The notes: generated from the letters alone by a model not told the origin. A DNA stretch of 64,000 nt from Lentzea jiangxiensis (GCF_900104175.1 NZ_FNIX01000003.1:496001-560000); one strand, 5' to 3'. Shown: positions 1-9,246, counted from the stretch's first letter. Numbers and translations: made by a program.

Positions 1-2345
1 GTGGTGATCCGGATCCGGGTGACCGCCCACCCCACGCGCAGGTCGTCGACGAGGTCCAGGGTCACCTCGCCGACCGCGCGCGGGGTGTCGAGGTCGATCT
101 GCAGCCACTGCCCGACAGGACCGGTGAAGCTCGACGAGTGCCAGGCGGACCCGCCGTCGCCGTCCACCGCGGCGAACGGCGAGTTGGCCGGGTCGATCGC
201 CCCCGCGGCGTCGGCGTAGGCGGTCGACGTGGACGCCCGGACGGCCCGGATCCCCCGGTACTCGGCCACGGTCTGGTGCTTCACGTCCTGGAACGGCGAC
301 ACGTCCAGCGCGACGCGGCCCTGTCTCGAGGCCTCGTCCGCGGACATCGTCTGGCTGAGGTTGTCCGACACCCTGCCGACGTTGCGCTCCTTGCGCCGCA
401 GGCCGTCCGTGACGAGCACCTGGTCGGACCGCTCCGTCGCGTCACCGGCGAGGACCACGGGCTGGTCGGGCTTCACGAGGCCCTGCGAGAGCAGCGGCAG
501 CAACGACTCCGGACCGCCGCTCACCGTCGGCACGTCGGCCGCGTTGACCGCCGTGACGACCGGGACCGGCCGCTTCACCTCGAAGACCTCGAGCGACCTG
601 CCCGTCGCGGACGCGTCCACCGAGCTGACGAGCCGCTGGTCGCGCATCCGCACCTCGGGCCCGAACTCCGCGACGCGTTCGATGCCGGGTGAGCCCCGCA
701 ACGCCTGGCGCAGCACCGCGAGCGGTGGCGCGCTCGTCTGTTCGCGCGCGATGTCGTTGCGCAGCAGCAGGAACCGGTACCCGCCCCGCGCCAGGAAGTC
801 GGCCAGCCCCGCCGAGCCGCGCCCGTCGGCGAGCGCGTCGTAGACGGCGTCCATGTACCGCGTGTTGCCCTCGGACCCGAGCGGCACCTGGTTGCGCACG
901 GCCCACGGGGCCTGCGCGAGCGACTGCATCGGCTCGTCGACCGTCCGGCCCCACGTGTACTGGCCGAACCCGGTGGCGGGCAGCAGCAACGTCCGCGCCC
1001 GGCCGTCCTTCTCCGCGAGCCACGACGCCGCCTCGCGCCAGTGGCCGGGCACGTCCGACCACCCGAGGCCGGGCCGCAGGGTCAGCAGCCACGCGGGCGC
1101 CGCGACGACGGCGATCAGCAGCAGGGCCACGACCGTGCGGACCCGGCGCCGCCGGTGCTCGGGAGCGGCGCGCAGCCCGGTCGGCCGCGACAGGTGCAGC
1201 CCGTGGACGAACCCGAGGACCAGGCACAGCCGCAGCACGGGCTCGAACTTGTGCACGTTGCGCAGCGGCGCGAGCGGGCCGTCCAGCAGCCCGCGGACGA
1301 CCTCGGCGAGCGGCGAGTCGAGCGACCCGACGTAGCCGACGGTCAGCAGCGTGAGCCCGGCGAGTGTGCCGAGCACGAGGAACCGGCGTTCCGGCAGCCC
1401 GAGCCGGGCCAGACCCACGACGCCGATCAACGCCACCAGCGCCGTGCCGGCCATCAGCACCGGGTTGTCGACGAGGATGAACCCGTTGGGCCACCACGGT
1501 TCGCCCTGGAGCACGTAGGCGACCCACTGGTTCGTGCCGCGCAGCACCTGGAACAGCGACATGGGGGCGGTGGTGTTCGCCGCCGACTCGATGTAGTCGA
1601 GGAAGGGCAGGCTGTACCGCCCGAGCAGCAGCAGCGGCACGATCCACCACAGCGCGACGGCGAGGACGCAGCCGGCCCACCACAGCACCAGTTCCACGTG
1701 CCGCCGGTTCCACCGCCGGGTCAGCAGCCAGATGCCGGGGAGCACCAGCGCCATCACGACCATCGCGCCGTTGACGCCGCCCATCCCCAGCACCGCGAGC
1801 GCGGACAGGGCGGCCGCGCGGCGCGGTGAGCCGATCCGGTCGGCCAGCACCAGCGGCAGCAGCACCCACGGCAGCATGACGGCGGGCAGCATCTCGGCCG
1901 ACAGCGGCCCGATCTCGGTCAGCACCCGCGGCGCGAGCGCGTAGGCGAGCGCGCCGGCGTACCTCGTCGGCTCGTGGCCGATGCCGAGCGCGCGGGCCAG
2001 TCTCAGCACCCCGTAGAAGGCCAGGCAGAGCAGGAGCGCGCACCAGAGCCGTTGGGTGATCCAGGCCGGGATGCCGAGGATCTGACCGGCCGCGAAGAAC
2101 GGCCCCATCGGGAAGAAGTAGCCGTACGCCTGGTTCTGCAGCTCGCCCGCCGTCGCGGCCGGGTTCCACAGGTGCAGCGCCCTGCCGAGGAAGCCGACCG
2201 GGTTCACGGCCAGGTCGAGCTTGGTGTCGAACGTGGCCGTTCCGAAGCGTTGCGCGAACGACAACACCGTGAGTGCGATGAGCACCCACGTCGTCGGGTT
2301 CCGGCGTGCGATTTTCAGTCTCTCGATGGCGCAGGAAGTTACCAC
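1..2345 (-). CDS. aftD: Alpha-(1->3)-arabinofuranosyltransferase AftD-like (3' end outside window)
   Basis: Polyprenol-phosphate-arabinose-dependent GT-C glycosyltransferase that branches arabinan in the cell wall. The N-terminal part reads TKLDLAVNPVGFLGRALHLW, followed by a QNQAYGYFFPMGPFF stretch, both typical of the AftD/DUF3367 family, then a long series of hydrophobic helices (roughly residues 15-420). The later part turns soluble and ends at the window edge in a discoidin/F5-8-like fold region (GQWLQIDL), so the gene continues to the left; AftD proteins are usually about 1,300-1,400 aa and 781 codons are seen here. Start placed at GTG 2345, just ahead of the first hydrophobic segment; the ribosome site is weak (GAG about 12 nt upstream), so the start is uncertain by some codons. 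It diverges from the methyltransferase at 2421. Family assignment is from motif recall; AftD is the only homologue I would expect to match this N-terminus. Confidence 0.85.
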   Translation of the reverse strand, partial: MVTSCAIERLKIARRNPTTWVLIALTVLSFAQRFGTATFDTKLDLAVNPVGFLGRALHLWNPAATAGELQNQAYGYFFPMGPFFAAGQILGIPAWITQRLWCALLLCLAFYGVLRLARALGIGHEPTRYAGALAYALAPRVLTEIGPLSAEMLPAVMLPWVLLPLVLADRIGSPRRAAALSALAVLGMGGVNGAMVVMALVLPGIWLLTRRWNRRHVELVLWWAGCVLAVALWWIVPLLLLGRYSLPFLDYIESAANTTAPMSLFQVLRGTNQWVAYVLQGEPWWPNGFILVDNPVLMAGTALVALIGVVGLARLGLPERRFLVLGTLAGLTLLTVGYVGSLDSPLAEVVRGLLDGPLAPLRNVHKFEPVLRLCLVLGFVHGLHLSRPTGLRAAPEHRRRRVRTVVALLLIAVVAAPAWLLTLRPGLGWSDVPGHWREAASWLAEKDGRARTLLLPATGFGQYTWGRTVDEPMQSLAQAPWAVRNQVPLGSEGNTRYMDAVYDALADGRGSAGLADFLARGGYRFLLLRNDIAREQTSAPPLAVLRQALRGSPGIERVAEFGPEVRMRDQRLVSSVDASATGRSLEVFEVKRPVPVVTAVNAADVPTVSGGPESLLPLLSQGLVKPDQPVVLAGDATERSDQVLVTDGLRRKERNVGRVSDNLSQTMSADEASRQGRVALDVSPFQDVKHQTVAEYRGIRAVRASTSTAYADAAGAIDPANSPFAAVDGDGGSAWHSSSFTGPVGQWLQIDLDTPRAVGEVTLDLVDDLRVGWAVTRIRIT

Positions 2346-2420
2346 CGGGTAGTGCTCGGGGGCGACTGTCGCTATCTTGGGCCACCACGACCGTGCTGGG
2401 GCGCACTCAGGCAGGTGGCG

Positions 2421-3131
2421 ATGACTTCTTCGACGGCGTTCGAGCAGGCGTGGGAGCTGGGCGACCAGGTCCCCGGGTGGTTGACGGTGGACCAGGCCAC
2501 CATGTTGTGGGAGGCCGCGCTGCGGCTCGGCCCCGGCGCCCGGATCGTGGAGATCGGCAGCCACCAGGGCAGATCCACCACCGTGCTCGGCCTCGCGGCC
2601 CGCTCGGTCGGCGCGACGGTGGTCGCGGTCGACCCGTTCGTCGAGGGCAGGCTCTTCGGCGGCACGCCCACGCGCGTCCGCTTCGAGAAGAACGTCGCCC
2701 GCGCGGGCCTGACGGACGTCGTGCGGCTCGAAGCGTCGTACAGCACCGAACTGCGCAAGCGCTGGGACGAGCGCATCGACCTGCTGTACATCGACGGCAA
2801 GCACGACTACTGGACCTGCACCGACGACATGCTGTGGTCGGAGAACCTGGTGCCGGGCGGCGAGATCCTGGTGCACGACGCGTTCTCGTCCATCGGGGTC
2901 ACCCTCGGCATCCTGGCGAAGGTGTTGTGCGGCAACCGGTACGTCTACGTGGACCGTGCGGGCTCCCTCGCGCGCTTCCGTTTGTCGCAACCGGGCTGGA
3001 CCGACCGCAGGCGCGTGCTCGCCGAGATGCCGTGGTTCCTGCGCAACGTGGGCATCAAGATCCTGCTGCGGCTGCGCTTGCGCCCGGTCGCGCGCCTGTT
3101 CGGCCACGACGGGCCGTACGACCCGTACTAG
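2421..3131 (+). CDS. Class I SAM-dependent methyltransferase (Methyltransf_24 type)
   Basis: Protein of 236 aa. The SAM-binding motif I is ARIVEIGSHQGRST (about residues 43-56), the acidic residue of motif II is in VVAVDPF, and a later IDLLYIDGKHDYW segment matches the Methyltransf_24 subfamily, often found with surface-glycan genes. The C-terminus is basic (KILLRLRLRPVARLFG), possibly membrane-associating. ATG 2421 was chosen because it follows AGG-rich sequence (CAGGCAGGTGGCG); an in-frame GTG six bases upstream is an alternative. It is divergent from aftD with a 75-bp gap, so a shared control region and a cell-envelope role are possible but inferred. Substrate unknown. Confidence 0.8.
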   Translation: MTSSTAFEQAWELGDQVPGWLTVDQATMLWEAALRLGPGARIVEIGSHQGRSTTVLGLAARSVGATVVAVDPFVEGRLFGGTPTRVRFEKNVARAGLTDVVRLEASYSTELRKRWDERIDLLYIDGKHDYWTCTDDMLWSENLVPGGEILVHDAFSSIGVTLGILAKVLCGNRYVYVDRAGSLARFRLSQPGWTDRRRVLAEMPWFLRNVGIKILLRLRLRPVARLFGHDGPYDPY

Positions 3132-3149
3132 TGCGTCCGCTACCGGTGT

Positions 3150-4697
3150 CTACTGTGGACGGCACGCGGGCGGCTGGCACAGCATCGTGCTGAGCGCCTG
3201 CGCGAAGATGTCGCTGATGCCGGCGGGATCGACGGTCGTGAACGCGTGACCGCCGGTCGCGTCGGCGATGCGGGTCAGCTCCTGCACGTCCACGTCCGGC
3301 CCCATGCCGATCGCGATGACGGGCAGCGGCCGGCGCTTGTCCTGCAGCTTGCCGAGCTCGTCGAGCAGCTGCCTCTGGCTGATCGAGTCGGGGTCCTCGT
3401 TGCGGCCGTCGGTCATGATCACGAGGATGTTGATGCGGCCGAGCTCCCAGTTCCTCCTGGCTTCCTGGTACGCGGCGAGCGTGGTGTCGTAGAGGCCCGT
3501 CGCCCCGTTCGCCGTCGCCCGCGTCGCCCGCACGGCGGCGACGGCCTGGCCGTTCGCGACGTGCTCCTTGACCGACGCGAACGGGAGGACCTGCTTGTAG
3601 TCCTTGTCGCCGTCGAGCTTCGTGGAGAACTTCCACAGGCCGATCTGCGTGGCGGGCTTGAACAACCCCAGCCCGCGCTCCGCGGCGGCGACGGCGAGCG
3701 CCATCCGCGTGGTCCCGGTCCGCGGCACGAGCTGGTTCATGGAACCGGACACGTCCAGCACGGCCAGCACCCGCGCGGTCAGGGTCAGGCCGCTCCACAA
3801 GCGCAGCGTCTCGTCGACGAAGTCCCGGTCCAGCCCGGCGGCCCCGTCGTCCGGCGCGCGCAGGCCGAACTTCCGCAGCTCCGTCCCGGACCGCAGGTGG
3901 TTCAGGAACTTCTCCGCCCCTTGCCGCTGCTCCTGTCCCGCGTCGGGCAGCACGACGTACGGGAAGTCCAGCGGCGGCACGGGGTTCTCCGCGGCGACCG
4001 CCGTCAGCCTCGCCGCACCCGGCGTGGAGTTGTGCCTCTCGAGGGCCTGCTCGGACGTGGGGAACACGTCGAGCGGCCGACCGAACAGGTCGTCGGCGCG
4101 TTCGGAGTAGTCCGCCGACACGGGCCGGATCGCCGCGACCGTGGCCGCCGCCGGATCCTTCTCGTTCGACGCGAACCCGCGCACCGCCAGCAACGCCGAC
4201 AGGCTCGCCGGGTCCTTGGCGGGATCCGCGATGCCCGCGACCGCCTTGGCGCCCGGTCCGATCAGCTCCCGCCAGCTCCTGCCCCTGGCCGGGTCCTTCA
4301 CCGCGAGCACCACCGGCGACAGCGCCACCGACACCCCGGCCTCGGGCACCCTCCAAGCCCCGGAGTCCCGCGCCTGCCGCAACCACATCGTCGACTCGGG
4401 CACCCACACCGAGGGCGCCCCGCTCCCGTCGACGAGCCGGGCCATCGTCTCGCGCGCCGCCTGGGCCTCGACCACGACGCGGTAGCAGTCGTCGCCCACG
4501 TCGAGCCTCGCCGCCGCCTCGGTCAACGCCGGTGCGACCGCGGGGGCGGCGGTGACCTGGACGGTGGCCGGACTGGTGCAGCGGGTGGCGGTGAGGCGGT
4601 CGATGAGGACGTCTCCACCGATCCAGGCGGCGATGGACAACACGAGCAGAACCGAGAGTCCGACGACAGGCGCCGTCACCCGTCGTGGTCGCACCAT
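3150..4697 (-). CDS. VWA-domain protein with solute-binding-like extracellular region
   Basis: Protein of 515 aa. One N-terminal transmembrane helix (about residues 8-28) is followed by an extracellular part. Residues about 40-290 resemble a bacterial extracellular solute-binding fold (SBP_bac_11-like), and the C-terminal about 200 residues form a von Willebrand A domain with the MIDAS motif DVSGS, the later MTDG acidic motif and a T in the middle MIDAS position region (TGLYDT). Such proteins bind metal and mediate protein contact at the cell surface; no ligand can be named. ATG 4697 is preferred because AAGG lies eight bases upstream; a TTG six codons earlier would also be in frame. The gene is monocistronic, separated from the upstream DUF4342 gene by a strong hairpin. 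Confidence 0.8.
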   Translation of the reverse strand: MVRPRRVTAPVVGLSVLLVLSIAAWIGGDVLIDRLTATRCTSPATVQVTAAPAVAPALTEAAARLDVGDDCYRVVVEAQAARETMARLVDGSGAPSVWVPESTMWLRQARDSGAWRVPEAGVSVALSPVVLAVKDPARGRSWRELIGPGAKAVAGIADPAKDPASLSALLAVRGFASNEKDPAAATVAAIRPVSADYSERADDLFGRPLDVFPTSEQALERHNSTPGAARLTAVAAENPVPPLDFPYVVLPDAGQEQRQGAEKFLNHLRSGTELRKFGLRAPDDGAAGLDRDFVDETLRLWSGLTLTARVLAVLDVSGSMNQLVPRTGTTRMALAVAAAERGLGLFKPATQIGLWKFSTKLDGDKDYKQVLPFASVKEHVANGQAVAAVRATRATANGATGLYDTTLAAYQEARRNWELGRINILVIMTDGRNEDPDSISQRQLLDELGKLQDKRRPLPVIAIGMGPDVDVQELTRIADATGGHAFTTVDPAGISDIFAQALSTMLCQPPACRPQ

Positions 4698-4854
4698 GGC
4701 GGACACCTTAGACAACAGGGCTCGGCACGACCAGAACTCGTCGGTTCCGATTTCGGGGAGAGCGTCGGCGCACCAGCGGCATGCGTGGCGCGCTCACTGT
4801 TGCGCGCGAAGCGGCGTGCGCGCCGGCCCTGTCCCACCTCAGGCCCCAACACGG

Positions 4855-4891
4855 CGGCAGGCGCCGTCACCACTGGTGACGGCGCCTGCCG
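4855..4891. terminator. Perfect 18-bp-arm hairpin downstream of the DUF4342 gene
   Basis: Arms of 18 bp (4855-4872 and 4874-4891) pair perfectly around a single central base, so the real loop would be a few nucleotides. It lies 66 bp after the stop of the minus-strand DUF4342 gene and upstream of the VWA gene. It has no clear U-tract, as is common for actinobacterial terminators. Its core CAGGCGCCGTCACC is repeated exactly at 4667-4680 inside the VWA coding start. Confidence 0.7.
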
Positions 4892-4957
4892 GGCTCCCCC
4901 TGCGGAACCCCTGACCGCAGCTGTGCGGACCGCCCCTGCGCGGACCACACCTGCGGA

Positions 4958-5248
4958 CTACACCTGGTCGGCTCCGGCCGTCGTGGCCGGCTGCGCGCCG
5001 GGACGGCGGCGGTCCTCGAGCTTGATGTCGCACTTGCCCACCAGGGCGACGCCGGCGCCGATGGTCGTGGCGACCGGAGCGGCCAGCGCCGCGACGACAC
5101 CGAGAGCCACCGGCACCTCGAGCACGACGTCGTCCTTGCTGTCACGCACGACGACTCGACGGTTGATGCCCTCGCTGACCAGTCCGCGCACGGCGTCGAC
5201 CACCGAGTCGACGGTGGTGCGGGTGGACTCGGCCTTGGGTTCGCTCAT
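4958..5248 (-). CDS. DUF4342-like protein
   Basis: Short protein of 96 aa. A helical N-terminal segment (VDAVRGLVSEGINRRVVVRD) is followed by a beta-like KDDVVLEVPV stretch and a hydrophobic helix (about residues 48-70, VALGVVAALAAPVATTIGAG), then a charged tail. This order matches the DUF4342 family, small membrane-associated actinobacterial and firmicute proteins of unknown function. GGAGAG lies a few bases upstream of ATG 5248. It stands alone, ending before the hairpin at 4855-4891. Function not known. Confidence 0.75.
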   Translation of the reverse strand: MSEPKAESTRTTVDSVVDAVRGLVSEGINRRVVVRDSKDDVVLEVPVALGVVAALAAPVATTIGAGVALVGKCDIKLEDRRRPGAQPATTAGADQV

Positions 5249-5401
5249 GACTCTCCTCGGACTGCGGTTTCCCCTTGACGACTTCCAGCCTGCCCGCGGC
5301 GGGAACGCCTGCCATCAGGGTTCGACCCTGACCTCCACCTGATCTTCCCCTCAGAACACCGGAGACCACGTCCCCGAGCCGGCGCCGGGTAGCCGACCGA
5401 C

Positions 5402-5833
5402 GTGGCTGAACAACTCCCTTCGACGGACTACGACCAGCTCCCGCTGGGCGACCTGAGGCACCGCGTCCGGTCGCTCACCGAGGAGGGGCTCGAACGCGTG
5501 CGGGACCACGAGCGCGAGCACGGCAACCGCGCCCCGGTGCTGCAGGTGATCACGGCACGGTTGGAGGAACTCGCGGGCGGTGCCGAGCCCGCGCCGGGCG
5601 ACCGGCGCAACGCCTCGCCGGTCAGCGGCGCGGCCGGCGGTTCGCCTGTCCCACCGGCGCATTCGCCCGACGGCAACACGCCTCTGCGGCACGGTGTGTA
5701 CCACAGACCCCGGCGCGCGGGCGGACCAGGCGAACACCCGGCAGGGCGACTGTCCCCACCGGTGTTTCCGCCGGTGTTTCCGCCGGGTCGGCCAGGGTAC
5801 CCGCCGAAGTCGCCGACCGTTCGTGTTCGGTGA
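5402..5833 (+). CDS. Small DUF8129-like protein with Pro-rich tail
   Basis: Protein of 143 aa. The first 60 residues (DYDQLPLGDLRHRVRSL, then a helix ending VLQVITARLEEL) match a short helical domain widespread in actinobacteria, which I recall as DUF8129. The rest is low-complexity, rich in Pro/Gly/Arg, with an internal repeat of PPVFPPVFPP encoded by a tandem sequence around 5759-5787. GTG 5402 has no Shine-Dalgarno but sits nine bases after GGGTAG (5387-5392), the same arrangement as at 21766 and 32540, suggesting a stress-type -10 and a near-leaderless mRNA. Whether the long tail is translated is less certain than the core domain. Confidence 0.6.
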   Translation: MAEQLPSTDYDQLPLGDLRHRVRSLTEEGLERVRDHEREHGNRAPVLQVITARLEELAGGAEPAPGDRRNASPVSGAAGGSPVPPAHSPDGNTPLRHGVYHRPRRAGGPGEHPAGRLSPPVFPPVFPPGRPGYPPKSPTVRVR

Positions 5834-5883
5834 CTCCGAGTTGACAACACAGCTCGCCGCACCTCGACTGTGGGAGCGCTCAA

Positions 5884-7086
5884 GTGAAGATCGCAATGGT
5901 GTCCGTCCACTCGAACCCGCTGGGCAAGGGCGTGGATCCGCTCGGCGCCCATGTCGCCGGTCTCGCGGCGGCGTTGGCCGGGCTCGGTCACGAGGTGGCG
6001 GTCTACAGCCGCCGGGCCGATCCGGAGCTGCCCGACCGGGTGCGCACCGACCGGGGTTTCGACGTGGTGCAGGTAGCCGCCGGGCCTGCGGAGAGCCTCG
6101 CGGACGCCGAGGTCCTGGCCCACCTGGGCGACTTCACCTCGTCCCTCACCCGGGAGTGGGGCGTGACGCCGCCGGACGTGGTGCACGGGCACGGGTGGAT
6201 GTCGGGCCTGGTGAGCGTACTGGGTGCGAGGCGGGCCGGGGCCCCCGTCGTCCAGACGTTCCACTCGCTGGCGACGCCGGGTAGGCGCTGTGCGACCGGC
6301 GGTCCGGCCGAGCGCGGCAAGATCGAAGTGCTGGTCGGCAGGGAAGTGGCGCACGTCGTCGCGGCCGGCTCGGACGAGGCGTTCGCCCTCGCCGGGAAGG
6401 GCGTCAACCGGAAGAAGATCTCCATCGTCGGCAGCGGTGTCGACATCGACGCGTTCACCCCGGAGGGACCGCGGGCCCGGCGCGACCGGATGTACCGCGT
6501 GGTCGTCGCGAGTCCGCCACCGGCGGCGCGCGGCATCGACGGCGTCCTCATCGCACTGTCGCGAGTGGACTGCGCGGAGCTGCTGATCACCGGGCTCCCC
6601 GACGGGACGAGACCTGACGGCGAGCGCGAGGTCGCCGAGCTGCGGGCACGGGCGGAGAAGTTCGGCGTCGCGTCCCGGACGACCTTCGTCGGCAAGGTGC
6701 CGCACGAGTCGATGCCCGCCCTGCTGCGCTCCGCCGACGCGGTCGTGTGCGCGCCCGCGGGTGAGCCGTCGGGCGGGATCGCGGTCGAGGCCATGGCGTG
6801 CGGTGTCCCGGTGGTCGCCACCGCGACCGGCGAGTTCGCGGACATCGTCGTCGACGGCATCACCGGCCTGCTCGTCCCGCCGGACGACACCGAGAGCCAG
6901 GCGCGGGCGCTGCGCAGGCTCCTGATGGACGACACGCTGCGCCAGGAGTGCGCGATCGCGGGCCGCGACCGGGTCTCCGCCCGCTACTCCTGGGACCACG
7001 TCGCGCAGGAGGTCCTGCGCGCGTACGAACGCGCCGGTGCCACCTCGCAGGTCACCACCGCCGTGTCACCGGATCCCGCCCGGTAG
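5884..7086 (+). CDS. Glycosyltransferase family 4 protein (GT-B fold)
   Basis: Protein of 400 aa. The N-terminal Rossmann half opens KIAMVSVHSNPL and contains GGHVAGLAAAL-like GAHVAGLAAALAGLGHEVAV; the C-terminal nucleotide-sugar half contains VGKVPHESMPALLRSADAVV and the E-x7-E type motif PSGGIAVEAMACGVPVVAT (donor binding). Length and layout are those of GT4 enzymes such as the MshA/PimB group, but conserved features do not single out one acceptor. GTG 5884 has GGGAG seven bases upstream. It converges on the malQ homologue with an 11-bp gap. Glycogen, trehalose or cell-wall acceptors are all possible; the acceptor is not predictable from sequence here. Confidence 0.8.
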   Translation: MKIAMVSVHSNPLGKGVDPLGAHVAGLAAALAGLGHEVAVYSRRADPELPDRVRTDRGFDVVQVAAGPAESLADAEVLAHLGDFTSSLTREWGVTPPDVVHGHGWMSGLVSVLGARRAGAPVVQTFHSLATPGRRCATGGPAERGKIEVLVGREVAHVVAAGSDEAFALAGKGVNRKKISIVGSGVDIDAFTPEGPRARRDRMYRVVVASPPPAARGIDGVLIALSRVDCAELLITGLPDGTRPDGEREVAELRARAEKFGVASRTTFVGKVPHESMPALLRSADAVVCAPAGEPSGGIAVEAMACGVPVVATATGEFADIVVDGITGLLVPPDDTESQARALRRLLMDDTLRQECAIAGRDRVSARYSWDHVAQEVLRAYERAGATSQVTTAVSPDPAR

Positions 7087-7097
7087 CGGCGGGAGCG

Positions 7098-9017
7098 TCA
7101 TCCCAGCGGCGGGCGAGCGCGCCGCAACGGCTGCACGGCGACCCGCACGACCGGGGCGTCGCGCAGCTCCTCCAGGGACACGGGCAACGGGATGCGCCAG
7201 TTCGGGTACTCCCCGGCGGAGCCGGGGAAGCCGGCCTGGCGCGCTTCTCCCAGCAGGTCCTCCGGCGCCACCAGCAGCAGCCGGCACGGCGTGCGCGCCA
7301 GCAGCTCGTGCATCGCCACCACGACCTCCTGCTCGGCCGCGTTCTCGTCGACGAGCCCTTCGGCGACCAGGAGGTCGACGAGCTCGTCCCGGTCGAGCCG
7401 TGCCCGTGCCCGCTCCTGACCGGCGGGCAGTTCCAGCAGCCCGAGCTCCGTGCGCACCCGCACGTGCTCGGCGCGCAGGAAGCCCGTCGCGGTCGGGAGG
7501 TCGTGCGCGGACAGGGTCGCCACCGCCCGGGCGGGCCAGCGGTCGGGCGGTACCGGCCTGCACCCCTGCCGGGACAACAGCACGGCGGAGCTGAGCATCC
7601 CCCGGTCGTGCAGCGCCCGCGTCACCTCGGGCTCCGCCTCCCCCGGGTCCTCCCCCACGACCACCGCGCCCGCCCGGTGGGCCTCCAGCGCGAGCACGCC
7701 GAGCATCGCCTCGGCGTCGTAGCGGACGTAGGTGCCCCGCTGCGGCGGTTCACCCCGCGGGATCCACCACTGCCGCCAGAACCCGGCGACGTGACCGACC
7801 CTGATGCCGTCGGCGTGCCGCAGGACGCCGCGCAGGACGTCGCGGAACGGCGCGAACCCCGCGGCGGCGAGCCGGTCGGGACGCCACGGCGGGACTCCCC
7901 AGTCCTCCCCGGCAGGGGCCCCGATCGTCGTCCCGAGCGCCAGCACGTCCTGCGACGCCCACGCGTCCGCGCCCGACGGCGCCACTCCCGCGGCGAGGTC
8001 GCCGATCAGGCCGACGGCCAGGTCCGCGGAGTCCCTGGCCTTCGCGATCTGCTCGGCGCACAACCGCTGCAGCCACGCGTGGAACGCGACGCGGCGAGCG
8101 AGCCCCGCGGCCTGCTCCGCCACCGCGGGCGAATCGGGGTGCCGCAGCCGGGCGGGCCAGCGCCGCCAGTCCGCACCGTGCCGCTCGGCCAGCGCGCAGA
8201 ACGTGGCGAATCGCGCCAGCCCGGGTCGCGGCGGCCCGTCCGGTGGCGAAGCGTGCGACCACAGCAGCTCCAGGGCCGCCAGCTTGGCCTGCCACGTCTC
8301 GTCGTGGTCCACCAGCTCGCCGCCGGACGGCCGGAGCTCGTCCACGGCCTCGCGGATCTCCGCCGGGGCGTGGCGGTACGCGGCGGTGTCCTCCACCCGC
8401 AGGTAGAGGGGGTTCAGGAACTGCCTGCTCGACGGCGAGTGCGGGGACGGCTCGACGGGCGAGACGGGGGTGACGGCGTGCACCGGGTTCAGCAGCACCG
8501 CGCCGGCGCCGAGCTCACCGCACCAGCCGACGAACGAGCTCAGGTCGCCGAAGTCGCCCATGCCCCAGGACCTCCCCGAGCGCAGCGCGTGCAGCTGGAC
8601 CGTCCACCCCCAGGCGGGCAACGGCGTCGGCACCCCGCGCGGGGTCACGAGCAGCAGCACCCGCTGGTCCCCCGTCTCCAGGCGGTGCACGCCGAACGGG
8701 ATCCGGTCGGCGCGCGCCCGGCCGCTCACCGGGATCTCCTGGCCCCCCTCGCAGTGCACGACCCCGCCGTGCGGCAGGTCCACCGCCTGACGGCCGCTCA
8801 GCACGACGGTGTCCGGCAGAACGGCCGCGGACCGCCGCCGCCGGACCTCCGCCAGCTCACCGCGGACCGCCGCGGCGCTCGAGGTGTCCAGCCCGAACTG
8901 CTCGAGCACCGCCCGCACCACCGGCCGGTCCACCGGCAGCCGCTCCTGACCGGCGCCGCGGTAGGAGGTCGACACCCCGAAGGCCTCGGCCAGTTCGTGC
9001 AGGTCGTCGTCCACCAC
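7098..9017 (-). CDS. malQ: 4-alpha-glucanotransferase (amylomaltase) homologue lacking the nucleophile Asp
   Basis: Protein of about 639 aa, usual for actinobacterial MalQ (GH77), which transfers alpha-1,4-glucan segments. Family landmarks are present: the active-site loop start SGRSWGMGDFGDL, LNPVHAV, the acid/base Glu in VVVGEDPGEAEPEV, and the third carboxylate in LSAHDLPTATGF. However, the position of the catalytic nucleophile, normally Asp in an R-[IV]-D-H motif, reads RVGHV; the codon at 7794-7796 is GGT (Gly408). Flanking residues align well, so misalignment is unlikely. The protein may be catalytically dead, a binding or regulatory paralogue, or the base may be a sequencing error. Start is GTG 9017 or the adjacent GTG 9014, with GGGGAG 11 bases upstream. 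Confidence 0.8.
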   Translation of the reverse strand: MVDDDLHELAEAFGVSTSYRGAGQERLPVDRPVVRAVLEQFGLDTSSAAAVRGELAEVRRRRSAAVLPDTVVLSGRQAVDLPHGGVVHCEGGQEIPVSGRARADRIPFGVHRLETGDQRVLLLVTPRGVPTPLPAWGWTVQLHALRSGRSWGMGDFGDLSSFVGWCGELGAGAVLLNPVHAVTPVSPVEPSPHSPSSRQFLNPLYLRVEDTAAYRHAPAEIREAVDELRPSGGELVDHDETWQAKLAALELLWSHASPPDGPPRPGLARFATFCALAERHGADWRRWPARLRHPDSPAVAEQAAGLARRVAFHAWLQRLCAEQIAKARDSADLAVGLIGDLAAGVAPSGADAWASQDVLALGTTIGAPAGEDWGVPPWRPDRLAAAGFAPFRDVLRGVLRHADGIRVGHVAGFWRQWWIPRGEPPQRGTYVRYDAEAMLGVLALEAHRAGAVVVGEDPGEAEPEVTRALHDRGMLSSAVLLSRQGCRPVPPDRWPARAVATLSAHDLPTATGFLRAEHVRVRTELGLLELPAGQERARARLDRDELVDLLVAEGLVDENAAEQEVVVAMHELLARTPCRLLLVAPEDLLGEARQAGFPGSAGEYPNWRIPLPVSLEELRDAPVVRVAVQPLRRARPPLG

Positions 9018-9246
9018 GCGCGCATCAACTCCCCGGCGCTCCGCACCGGAACTTCCCGCGCGGACCGCCCTGAAACGCGCTGGTGGATCTGGATGCCGCG
9101 CCACCACGCAGTGGTCATCGGTGCCGAGGCGCTCCGGGTTGTGCCGGGCGGTCTGCGGACCGCGTCGAGCAGGCCACCGACGGGGTGCGGCTCGAAAAGG
9201 GGCACGTGTGTCCGGGACCGGTGCACGTCGAGCCGGACCACCTGGG

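Noticed and set aside
442..2406. Minus-strand frame of 654 codons in the aftD region
   Set aside because: It is a shifted frame of aftD; the true frame reads recognisable AftD motifs with transmembrane helices.
5316..5330. T-arm-like CAGGG-TTCGA-CCCTG hinting at a tRNA
   Set aside because: No acceptor-stem partner, D-arm or anticodon arm could be fitted upstream; chance hairpin between the DUF4342 gene and the next gene.
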